Shown: positions 54,699 through 64,000 of the stretch, piece after piece
How the letters are laid out: every line of letters begins with the position of its first letter
Position numbering within the stretch: the first letter of the stretch is position 1
From: Neonectria sp. B-13
Taxonomy: Eukaryota; Ascomycota; Sordariomycetes; Hypocreales; Nectriaceae
Direction of reading: 5' to 3'
Assembly (NCBI GenBank): GCA_002682825.1
Contig: NOKP01000001.1
Span: 1,118,501 to 1,182,500, forward strand
DNA: 64,000 bases
Made by a program: the position numbers and the translations under genes
The notes under the pieces: generated by a model
Databases searched by the model: none
The model's input: the letters and a program-made list of their open reading frames with translations, nothing else
What the model was told of the DNA's origin: nothing

Positions 54699-55733
54699 CT
54701 TGACAGCAGGGATATGGTCTTGTCGTGGACAGGGTGTTGAGGAGAGGAGAAGAGGAAAGTCTCGACGCGATGCCGAGTTAACAGATGCTCAACAATCAAT
54801 CCACTGTTTAGCAGGGATGGAGTCTGGAGAAGGCGTGGAGGAGACGGAACAAGACAAGACAAGCCCAATTAGGACCTCAACTTTATAGATCCTCAACAGT
54901 TGCAATTCGAGTCCCTCGTGGTAGTCGGCAAGATTGAGAACACCGCGTCAATCATACGCGGGGTTGTAAATTGAAGAATGCCCGGCCGGAGCTGTCGCGT
55001 TCCGAGTCGTCTCATGGCTAACTTTTGAGCAGAGGACCCGCTTCAAGCCAACCAACCGGCCTAGCACCCGCAGCGTATTTCCTCGTGGCCATGGCTCGCG
55101 ACGCCTATCGTATTCGGATCTGAGAGTTGCGGCGGCGGGAAGACTAACAAGCCTTGACGGATAAACAGTTGGGCCGGATAGATATGTAAGGAACGAGATA
55201 ATTAGGGAAGACCAAGACTTCAGAGTAACAGGCACACGCAGGCTTGAGGCAAGTTTAAGGGGGTTTTAGGGGCTCTTCGGAGGTACACCACCGCGCAGCA
55301 CAGGATCCGTAAGAAGCTAGCCTAGCCAATCACCAATCAGAATCAAGCCTCGTCATCCTCCAAGTGTCCACCTCGAGTGTCCACGTCCGCGTCCACATCC
55401 ACGACGCCCTTGATGACAGTTTGAGGTTGAGTTGCGGGAGGCGTTATCATCGCGCTGCAGCTCGTCCACGACCTTGATCACCATTTCTTCCCCCACGTTC
55501 CTTTTTGGTTTCCGCCTTTGTCCAAAACGCTTTGCTGATGATAGGCTTTGCTGTCCTCAACTGCTAGTACCGCCCGAGGCGCATCACCCGTTCCATTGCC
55601 GTCCACTCGTTCCCGTCCAGTTTTGTCATTTGCCTCCTGTCGAGAACACCCCTTGCGCACACGACGATCACTTGATCGACATCCAGCCAGCATCCCGCGA
55701 TCATCCAGCTGGCAGTCAGCCAAGCCATCCAGC
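54699..55733. other. Bidirectional promoter region between ERG24 and ATG27
   Basis: About 1 kb between divergent starts, with two close CCAAT boxes. Open frames in this stretch have no domain. Confidence 0.45.
55326..55337 (+). promoter_or_regulatory. Tandem CCAAT boxes
   Basis: CCAAT at 55326-55330 and again at 55333-55337, seven bases apart, between the divergent ERG24 and ATG27 genes. CCAAT is the site of the Hap2/3/5-type CCAAT-binding complex in ascomycetes, so regulation of one or both genes by it is possible. Motif match only. Confidence 0.35.
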
Positions 55734-56899
55734 ATGCGCTTCCAATCCTCCGCCCTCGTTTCCTTCTTCGCGGTCGCTGCGAGCGCCGTCCAGGACCCTC
55801 CGTCGACCACCACGCACGTCCCAGCATGCACCGCGACGTCGTCCTCCGGCAGCGGCGCATTCTTCGATCTCCGGCCAGACACGGCCGCGATACAGGCCGA
55901 AGGTACCTACAAGTACGGTCCCTCCAAGGATTACACCTCCAAGGGCTATGACTATGGCAAGAACTTCACAATGAACATCTGCGGCGCCGTGGTGGATCCC
56001 GTCAGCGATGTCGTCGGCGTGACGCCTCCCCTCTGGCAGAACGTCAGCGCATACTACACGATACAGGGGCAGATCTACTCGATAGGGTTGGTGTGACGCT
56101 GTACCAGGGCTGAAGCACATTGTGCTAACAGAGACACAGCTCCGAATCGATAAAATTGCAGAGCCGCGGGCGGAAACTAGTGCTGCAATACACTGGGGGC
56201 TCTCCTTGTGGACCAGAGCCAACGGCCATAGCGAAACGAGACCCCCAGACCAACTACGACTACGAGCAGAAGAAGCCGGACCCGAACTCAGATAACAGCT
56301 CCAGTTCTGAGGAACCCGAGAAGGACAAGGTGAGGCGCAAGTCCACCACCATCTCCTTCCTCTGCGATCGGGACCCCGGAGCCACTCAAGCCAATGTCTA
56401 CTTTGTCGGAACCGACCCGGATGAGTGCGCCTACTTCTTTGAGGTCCGCTCCAGCCATGCCTGCGCTCACGCCGAGCCGCACAAGCCCGGCAGCGTTGGC
56501 CCCGGCAGCATCTTCGGCCTCATCCTAATCATCGCCGTGCTGGTATATCTACTGGGCGGCATCTTTTACAACCGGACCGTCGCCCACTCCCGTGGCTGGC
56601 GCCAACTGCCCAACTACAGCCTCTGGGCTGGTATCTGGAGCTTCATCTGCGTGCGTCCCCTCCCGCTGAAAGCAGAGCGATACTTCCCCTGATCCCGAAG
56701 ATGGGTGGACATGGGACTGGACATGGGGCTGACGGAGGGGAAACAGGACTTGTTCGTTATTACCCTGTCGGCGTGCTTTCGCAGCGTGTCGAATCGCCGG
56801 GGCTACCGCCATCTCAGCACGAGTCCCAACCGTAGGGACCGGAACGTTGATGCAGAGAACAGGCTGATCGATCAGCTGGACGAGGAATGGGAGGACTAA
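55734..56899 (+). CDS. ATG27: Autophagy-related protein 27 (type I membrane protein)
   Basis: Atg27 is a single-pass membrane protein that cycles between Golgi, endosome and vacuole and helps deliver Atg9 membranes to the phagophore assembly site. 338 residues. Exons 55734..56086, 56140..56650 and 56747..56899; introns 53 and 96 nt. The signal peptide is MRFQSSALVSFFAVAASAV. The lumenal mannose-6-phosphate-receptor-homology domain includes KNFTMNICGAVVDPV, LVLQYTGGSPCG, TISFLCDRDP and CAYFFEVRSSHAC. The transmembrane helix is FGLILIIAVLVYLLGGIFYN. The tail reads GWRQLPNYSLWAGIWSF, DLFVITLSACFRS and NRLIDQLDEEWED, the last matching the family C terminus. The second donor is GTGCGT, slightly atypical, but removing this intron is needed to recover the conserved tail. 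Confidence 0.9.
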
Positions 56900-59800
56900 A
56901 GGGTAGGGTTGAAGGAGGAAGGGTGTTTCGTTCCTGGGTCCCAGAAGGAGCCGACAAGCTCTCTGATTTGGTGTTTTCTTTTTTTTTGCTGGGGTTTCTA
57001 TCTAGAAGGACATGGCAGGAGTTCTGGTGGGCTATGCGATACCGAAGCATGTACCTTTAGCTGCCTAGGCAGTTCATCATGTCGACTACGATGTCAATTT
57101 ACACTTGTTCAAATCAATTTCCTTCATGAGTGCTGCTTTCTTTGCCGGGGGGTGCGGCTGCGGCTGCGTACCCACTGCGTGGGTGGAAAATGCGAGCACT
57201 ACACTACGCTAGAGGTGGTTCTGGGCAGCACTGCTACCCGAGATCATTTCGAATTCATCAGCGCAACGCCGAACAGCAGGCTTGGTAGTACTACTGGAGA
57301 CCTTAATGCAGCAGGCATGTGTCGGTTTCAATATGCCTAACTTGATTTTACTCTCTACGAACTGTATCGAGGCTGGTGAAGCAGTGTGTTGGGGTTCGAC
57401 GGCATTGCAGCGCTTCCTTCATTTCACAGAGCTTCCCAGACCTCTCAGATCCCGCCCGAATCTAGACCAGCCTTTGCAGTCTGGGCAGGGCAAACAACCC
57501 GCCTGCCTTCTGCACGCCCATGGTTCTTCCAGAAGCTCATTCGACCAAGATTCCCCTCTGCAGATGCCGCGGGGCGGGCTACAGGACAGCTCATGGGGCA
57601 AACGTTCGTCTGATGCAAGCCGTCGTCAATATTGGCCCCCCATTGTGATAGCAAACACCACTCCCCCATTGCCCGATTGTCCCGCCATTGGTACTGCTCA
57701 CGAAAGCCTCGCAAGCAGCGAGACGCCTGTATGAATCATAAAGCAAACACGGCGCTTCGTGGTGCTGGCTTGTATGATGTTTGTTGCTGTCGGCTTTTCG
57801 ATGGTGCCGTGGATGACGTTGAGGTGGATGTGCATCCCGCTCCGGGATGGAGGAGCTGCAGGAGGAGGGCGGGGAGTGACACCACAGCAAGCAGCTTGGC
57901 CGCCTGACGAGCCAATTTCATCACAATGACGAGCGTGGTAGATGAGCTGTAATTGCCCTCAGAGGCCAAAGGATTTGCGCATTCGGGAGTCTACGAATAC
58001 GCAATGCTCGACTGCACACAGCTCGCAAACTCCCCCACCCTCACCCGCCGCTACTGCGGCTTGCTTTCTCCAGCCACACACACCCGGCACGGCTCGCAGG
58101 GGACAAAAAGAGACAAAAGACAAGACGGATTCTTTCACATGATGGCTGAAGGGTAAGGTGAAACACAGCTCCCGGGTTCCCGGTACTCTCCTCTCTCTCT
58201 CTGCCCAAGTCCCGCTCGTTGGGCCTCTCTCCCTGTCTCGGACTCTCGCGTCAACAGGGGGGCGACCAAAAGCCCACAACCTTGAACTCCCGCGCCCCCC
58301 CCGGCTTGTTGCGCACACCCCAGCGAGACCCAAAGCCGTTAGGATGACATGCCTGCCATGCTGCTCATCGGAAGCTAACTCAAAGCCCCCTGGTTCTCAA
58401 CGGTCCGTCCCAGATCTGAGATTACTCAGCATCGACGACTTTAGACGACGACACGACACGCCGGTGGTATGTAATTCTACGTAATGGCCTCCTCGCTCGC
58501 CGAAAAAAGACTCGCTCGCTTTGTAGTATGTGGCTGGATTGCTGGTGCTTTCACTCTTGGTCTGGTGGCGGCTGAGGGAGAGGGGAAACCAAAAAGGATG
58601 TCAAGGCTCAGACTGTAGAGTATAGACACTGTCTTCCTGTTCGAGCCTCGGACAGCCCCCACGGAATTCAAGGCGATAGCAAACTTGCTTGTCCCACTTC
58701 CCCGACTTAATCTCCTCGGCTGCATGCCCTGAGCTGAGATGCATCGTGCCGCGGGGGGGAGGCCTTCCGCAAGGCCAGGCATCCCAGATTGGCGCCACTC
58801 ATGGACCAGGCTGCGTGCGCAATGCCCCATTGCCCAGCCGTTCGCGCACCTCTATTGTTCCAACTGGCTGCCAGAAGCAAAAGGAGCGTATGCCCCGGTC
58901 CCCCGGCCACCCTTGGAAACCCGTCGAATGGAGAAGATCAGCCAGCGTCATAGTGAGGTGGGGACCTGGCCAGAAGCCGCCGGCACATTGCGAGGTGCCA
59001 AAGGGCCGATCGATCTCAGGGCAGGCCTGGCCACCCCTGTCCAGATCATCTAGTCTGGGTACGTTACATTGTTCCCAGCACCCGGAGTCAATAATGCACT
59101 TGGACAAACAATTCTGCAACGTCCCCAATAGGGACGAATCCCATTACGGGCGAGTCCTTGTTGCCCGCGAGTCCCTGTTGTCCGTGCAGCCGCCGTCGCG
59201 ATTCCTCCCGTGCCTCTGCCGCCCCTCCATCTCTGGACAGGTTTGCCCGCTAAGTAAAGTGGGTGGTCAGATCTCCAAGAGAGACAGGGAACCAGGGGTC
59301 CTTAGGCGCGGGGTGCCACGGCCGCATGGCTTGGCGTGGTTCAAACACGCCGGGCCACCCACGCTGCGGGAGTCTGCGCTGTGCGTCAATGGTCTTGGGG
59401 ATCTAAGGCAGCTTGCCGTGCTACATATTGTGCCCCGGCTTCCTGGATATGCAGTCTTTTATCAACTGGGAAAGACGGCGTCTCTCACGGACTCAGTCTC
59501 GACGACGGCCCAGCGCGGGAACCTCAAACCTGGCCCCTCCTCGCCGGTCCGAGGGGGGAGGGGCAATGGCATTACGGGATGGATTTCTGCTGCGTGTTTG
59601 CCTGCAATCTGTCTGTGTGGCTCTTTGAATTTGCCAATAGAGCCTTAGAAACCCCTGTTCAGCACTGGCACTCTCCTCACTTCTGCATCATGTTTGACTC
59701 CCTGACTCCGTGATTAAGTCCTATGATGACCCCTACTCTAGCTTCAAGGCACTGGTAATGAAGGGAATCTGAGGTGAGTTCGAGCTTAAGCAGGTGACGT

Positions 59801-60562
59801 GCATAAGCCCTGCTACGTGACCGACTTTTGGACCGGGGTCACAGAAAACTCGACTCGACTCGAACGACTGGCTGCAGAAACGACGAACGAATGGGGATGA
59901 GAGAAAGCCCAGAGCCACGAACTCGACCGCCCCTCGCCCCCAGAGCTCGATGACTCCGCGGAGGATTTCCTCCCAGCTCCCCACGGTGGTCGAGGAGAAT
60001 CAGAGGCCCACACCGTGACGCCTGAGTGCCGCCTCGAGCTCACGCACCATGGCGTGGAGCACTTCGAGGTACGGCTCCTAAGGAAGAGACGCAACGCTAC
60101 ACCGAATCTGTAAAATAAATCTACCAAGGATGACGGCCCCTGGTCGTCTTGGCCGTTAGAGTCCTAGATGGCGCTCGGGCGTGCCCCCTGTTGTGTGATG
60201 GCGTACATACCGACAACGTACGTGCAGATCACGATCTACGATGCGCACTGGAGTCTCTTCACATCGGGCCATGCCTCTTCTGGCGCCCAGTGTGGTGGCT
60301 AGACGGGTGGCCAGACTGATGGCCAGTCTGCTGCTCATCTTAATGGTCAGTCTCACGCTAAGTGACTCTGGCCAGCCTCTCTAATGCTCGATGCTTACGC
60401 AGGGGGGGTGCCTCAAGAAACGTGCTCTGCTCGTGGTGTTTGCTATGGCTAGCCTAATTGGGACGTGACGATCCTTCCTCGACCGGGGCAGAGACTCAAT
60501 GTCCCAAAGGGGGTGAATGAGAGATGCCCTGAGTGCTGGCCAGGTGGGGCAGGCAGATCAGG

Positions 60563-60616
60563 CCCTGACGAAAAGGGACGAGCCTGGGCGTGACGAAAAG
60601 AAGCCCTGACGAAAAT
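60563..60616. repeat. Three spaced copies of a CCTGACGAAAA-like word
   Basis: Copies at 60563-60575, 60588-60600 (first two bases diverged) and 60604-60616, spaced 16-25 nt start to start. Flanked by two GAGATGCCCTGAG words at about 60520 and 60660. Confidence 0.6.
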
Positions 60617-61468
60617 GGAATGGGCCAGCCCACGCCCCAAGCCCTACCGCCTCGTTCCTGAGATGCCCTGAGCGATGGTGCTCCCCACAGCGGGCGGGAA
60701 GAGTGTGGGCCCCCTGGAGATGTCCCGTTGAGCCAAGCACCGCCCCGATGCCAGTGAGCACTGACTTGCAGCCCAGCTCGAGGAGGATCCGAAGCGGCAT
60801 TCCCCCAGTATCTCACACGAACAATCTCGGCGAGGGAAAGGGGAAAACTCCCGTGTTATCCAAAGTATTGTGGGATCGTCTCCTCGTCCTCGTCCATAAG
60901 AAGCCCCAACAGCCCGTTTAGCCTGCTTCTCGAGTTGTTTCTCTTTTCAAAGGCAGTTCCTATTGTCTACGAGTGCCCGTTGACCTCATTGCCCCCAGTG
61001 CCCTGGTCCTCACTCGTCCAGCCTCCCTGCTCGCGGTCACCTGGTCACCTGAACGCCACACGTCAAGCCTATTTATCCACCCACCACGTTTGCTGTGGGC
61101 CTGTTTACCTTCACCTTTTCAACATCTTCTCACTTCGGTTTCTGCTCACAATACAGAAACGTTTACTGGGACTCTCGACCTATTTGAGAGAGTGCCCAGG
61201 TTCCCGATTAGGAAGAGGTCTTGGAATCCTAGGATTTCCCCTTATTTAAACACACCCTCTCTTCCTCTCGTCCTCAACTTTCTTCCTTCCTTCATCCTCA
61301 CACACATCATCACCACTTCTTTCTGCACACCCAGCCTTCTTCTTCAAACTCTTTCTCCGATCTCCCTCTTCGAGAGCAGATCCGAACCTCACCTTACCCT
61401 CTTGATCATCATCAAGCAACTCGGTAAGTTTCTTGGTTGTGGTGCAACACCCTCCTCTCCTCCCTCAC

Positions 61469-61526
61469 CGTGTTTCCACAACAACCCGCCTCCCCCTCCT
61501 ACCCCTCCTCGTGTTTCCACAACAAC
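61469..61526. repeat. Perfect 17-bp direct repeat in leader
   Basis: CGTGTTTCCACAACAAC occurs at 61469-61485 and 61510-61526, separated by a C/T-rich 24-nt spacer, inside the presumed 5' UTR or its intron. Confidence 0.8.
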
Positions 61527-61587
61527 TTCTGACACTTGGACAGACACCCCTTCAGACCATCTTGATCCAACATCACTGTTGCCCATC

Positions 61588-63451
61588 ATGGTTATGATCC
61601 CTTACCCCAACGGTCAGCCTTCGGGCAACGGCCAGGCCCAAGGCACTGATGCCTCTGGTGCCAACAACACCAACGTTCCCGCCAACTCTGGCATGAACAG
61701 CAACGCTGTCCCACAGCTTGCCCATCTCGCTCGTGGCATGCATGGCCAGGTCATGAACAACGGCTTTGTTGCTCCCCAGGCTCAGAACAACATGGACATC
61801 AACGCCGTCTTTGCCCATGCCAATGCTCTTCATGCTCTTGCCATGGCCAACCCAGGTATCAATCCCTTTGTCAACCATCTTGGCGTTGCCCACCCCTTCC
61901 TTGCCCAGAATGTTGGTCAGAACATGGGCCTGGCTGGTGCCGCCATGAACAACAGCCCTGCTGTCTCCAACATGAGCAACAGCTCTTCTGCTGTCTCCAT
62001 GGCTAACAACAACAACGCTGGCTTTGCCAACGTGAATGCTGCCATGAACGCTGCCATTGCCAACATGAACAACTCTGCCATCGCCAACCTCAACAACAAC
62101 ACTGGCCTCGCCAACCTTCACAACAACCTTGGCCGTGGCAACTTGAACATGAACAACGTCGGCTTCACTCAGGTAAGTATTCAACACACCCTACTCCTCC
62201 ATGACACATACACTAACACTTCTTCACAGGCTGACAATGACCTTGGCAACAACTTCGAGAAGATGGCCATCGCTGAGAACGCGGTCGCTTCTCCTGGTGC
62301 CAACTTTGTCTTTGACAACGCCAACCACGCCGGCCCAGCTGTCCCTGCTGGCATGAACGTCAACGCTGTCGTTGCCCAGGCCCAGGCCCAGGTTAACTCT
62401 GCTTCTCCTGCCTTCAACTTCAACGAGTTTGGCAACTTTGACATCCCCGCTGCTAGCGCTCTCAACATCGACATGAACTTTGGCGCTCCTGGCCCAGCTC
62501 AGCCCGCCGCTGCTGCCAACCCCAACAACGTTGAGCTTGCCAACAACATGGATCTTGGCAATGTCAACGAGGCCAACGCCCAGTTCATTGAGGAGAACCC
62601 TGACGGTTATGAATTCGCTGACCCGGATCCAGAGCTTGATCTTGGCGAATTCCTGAATGCTCAGCTCGATGCCCCAGGTGAAGTTGTTGCCACTCCTGAC
62701 CGGGCCAACGCCACTCCTCGTCTTGCTGTCAACCCTCATTTCCTGCTCGACCCACTTGTTCACATGATCACTGATGAGGTTACTGGCGCCCAGCGAGTTG
62801 AGTTTGATGTCACCCACGATCTCATCCAGCTTCTGCTCTTTGGTCCTGACAACATTGACGAGGACAACCTCAGCCCTCTCTACGAGAGACTGGCTGCTTG
62901 TTTCCCTGGTCTCCGTATCAACGCCAACGCCCGCCATGCCAACAATGCCCACCGTCCCAGCCGCGCTATTGCCCAAGAGATGCGCCGAGCTTACATGATA
63001 TCGCATCCTCCCAGCCTCGACGCCCTGTCCCGCAACGTCTACCTCGTCAGAGGTCGCATGTGGAACTTTACCTACCGCGAAATCAAGGAGATGGGCAACA
63101 TGCATGAGGCTCAGAGCACTCTCCGAGGTCGCTACCGTACCCTGATGCGAGCCCGCCACCAGCGAGTCCGCCACCCTATCTTCACCAACTTGGACGTAAG
63201 TTTACTCTGACCTCCTTCATCTCCTCGTCAACACTGATCCTAACTTGAGCCGAAGAACTAAAACATCTTTCCAGATCGACCTTCTTTGTCGTGCGATTAT
63301 CACAATCTGCCAAGGTGCCAACCCTGATGATGTTCACATCACTTGGAGAGCAATTGGGATCTGGATGCGAGACAATGGTGCCACTTACGAATTCGGACCT
63401 ACTGCTCTCAAGCGCAAGTACATTGAGCTTCACCAGCAGGGCCGAATCTAA
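61588..63451 (+). CDS. Asn/Ala-rich protein with C-terminal Myb/SANT-like region
   Basis: 575 residues from exons 61588..62172, 62230..63195 and 63275..63451, all phase 0. The first 400 residues are low-complexity, dominated by Asn, Ala, Met and Gln (for example ANMNNSAIANLNNNTGLANL), then acidic (EFADPDPELDLGEFL). The C terminus is ordered: REIKEMGNMHEAQSTLRGRY, RTLMRARHQRVRHP, and after the last intron IDLLCRAIITICQG..ITWRAIGIWMRDNGATYEFG and ALKRKYIEL. Two helical repeats with spaced aromatic residues and a basic turn are characteristic of fungal Myb/SANT-like DNA-binding proteins, so a nuclear regulator with a disordered activation region is likely. Intron 1 is 57 nt, in frame and without stops, so retention would add 19 residues. 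The frame is open for 600 nt upstream, but the ATG at 61588 starts the compositionally biased protein. Confidence 0.75.
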
Positions 63452-63749
63452 GACCTCTTTGTCTTGACCTCGACTTCCTTTTGTTGGCGCTTCCCGACAC
63501 TCAAGGTTATCACAATGGTTTCATGTTTTTGTTTTTCGCAAACGAGGATCGGGTTTCATCTGGAATTTGCCTTGACGGCTGGTTGGTCTTTGATCGAACA
63601 ACTGATTCACATGGCACAAGGACAGGATTTGTACGAGAGGATTAAGGGATCAAAGTTTGCAAGGAATCTGGGACTCATCAAGTAGTTAGTTCCTAGCATA
63701 GCAATCGTCTTCTAGACAAAAACACAGGGCTACTCGTTAGACCCGCGAT
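63452..63749. other. Convergent 3' intergenic region
   Basis: About 300 nt between two gene 3' ends; no feature beyond presumed 3' UTRs. Confidence 0.4.
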
Positions 63750-63995
63750 CTAGATTCGAACCGAGTTTCCGTGCACAATCTCATCTGTGACTCCAATCCT
63801 CTTCAACACTTGTAGCAATCCCTCTGGGTCTTGCTTGAGGGCCTCCCATTCTAGCTCATTCTTGACTAACGCTGTGCCAGCTAGAAGTGTTCCATTCAAC
63901 GATAGAGTCCCTAGCACTGCTCCATCTTTGCTCAGTATCACTGCGCCCTCTGCCAAGCGCGGGCAGACGACAAGTGTGTCCTTGGTCAAGGCCAT
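63750..63995 (-). CDS. C-terminal part of an unrecognised protein (clipped by right edge)
   Basis: An open frame ending at 63750 encodes AVILSKDGAVLGTLSLNGTL followed by LVKNELEWEALKQDPEGLLQ, then VLKRIGVTDEIVHGNSVRI. An ATG at 63995 exists, but the frame may continue or be an internal exon, as the window ends five bases further on. The composition looks like genuine coding sequence, a globular alpha/beta protein end. I do not recognise the family. Confidence 0.4.
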   Translation of the reverse strand: MALTKDTLVVCPRLAEGAVILSKDGAVLGTLSLNGTLLAGTALVKNELEWEALKQDPEGLLQVLKRIGVTDEIVHGNSVRI

Positions 63996-64000
63996 GTTGT

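Larger units (their letters stand above)
56900..61587. other. 4.7-kb region without a supported gene
   Basis: Many open frames overlap on both strands (the longest about 319 codons at 58.7-59.6 kb) but none has a domain, signal peptide or plausible exon chain. Repeated words lie at 60563-60616. The last 600 nt is CT-rich and carries a probable long leader of the Myb-like gene, with a possible 5'-UTR intron donor at 61424 and an acceptor near 61555. Confidence 0.45.

Noticed and set aside
58689..59648. 319-codon plus-strand frame
   Set aside because: No recognisable domain or splice structure; composition resembles non-coding GC-rich sequence. A transcript would change this view.
62224..63174. 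316-codon minus-strand frame
   Set aside because: Antisense shadow of the Asn/Ala-rich Myb-like gene.
1..64000. Secondary-metabolite cluster, HET/NLR locus, CRISPR array or intact transposon
   Set aside because: No PKS, NRPS, terpene cyclase, NACHT/HET domain, repeat-spacer array, transposase or reverse transcriptase motif was found.

Overview
The window is nuclear DNA from a filamentous ascomycete (Pezizomycotina). A Sordariomycete, perhaps one of the Hypocreales, fits best, but that is inferred from protein style rather than from a search. The evidence is short GT..AG introns (mostly 50-72 nt, some with a CTAAC/CTGAC-like branch site), fungus-only families, and fungal versions of twinfilin, dynactin p62, Atg27, C-14 sterol reductase and WSC/GPI cell-surface proteins. 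I assembled the exon models by eye, checking reading phase at each junction. No rRNA, convincing tRNA, CRISPR array or intact transposon was seen.

Layout. 1-6.2 kb is a compact housekeeping block: twinfilin (cut by the left edge), a WSC-domain GPI-type surface protein, ribosomal protein eS7 and dynactin p62. 6.2-9.7 kb has no convincing gene. 9.7-22.6 kb holds a large conserved fungal protein (DUF8004-like), a small EXPERA-like membrane protein, a DUF924 protein, a secreted S10 carboxypeptidase homologue that has lost its catalytic serine, and a conserved multi-pass membrane protein. 22.6-26.7 kb is gene-poor and AT-rich. 26.7-34 kb carries a Cys-rich GPI-type surface protein, an MDR dehydrogenase with a 20-nt micro-exon, a UPF0052/CofD-like protein, an 87-residue protein with a myristoylation-type N terminus, and a DUF5071-like protein.

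34.5-44.3 kb looks like an accessory block. It contains fungus-specific genes of unknown function, an MDR pseudogene with RIP-compatible stops, a membrane protein with three six-cysteine modules interrupted by one in-frame TAA, and a Cys/His-module protein whose four introns all fall at the same phase inside a module-ending histidine codon. 44.3-47.7 kb is gene-empty.

47.7-57 kb returns to core metabolism: a secreted GH3 beta-glucosidase, an orphan signal-peptide exon just upstream of it, ERG24 and ATG27 (divergent, with paired CCAAT boxes between them). After a long gene-poor stretch, 61.6-63.5 kb encodes an Asn/Ala-rich protein with a C-terminal Myb/SANT-like region. The right edge clips a further minus-strand gene.

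The genes do not form one pathway or biosynthetic cluster. The least ordinary content is the 34-45 kb block and the catalytically altered carboxypeptidase homologue.
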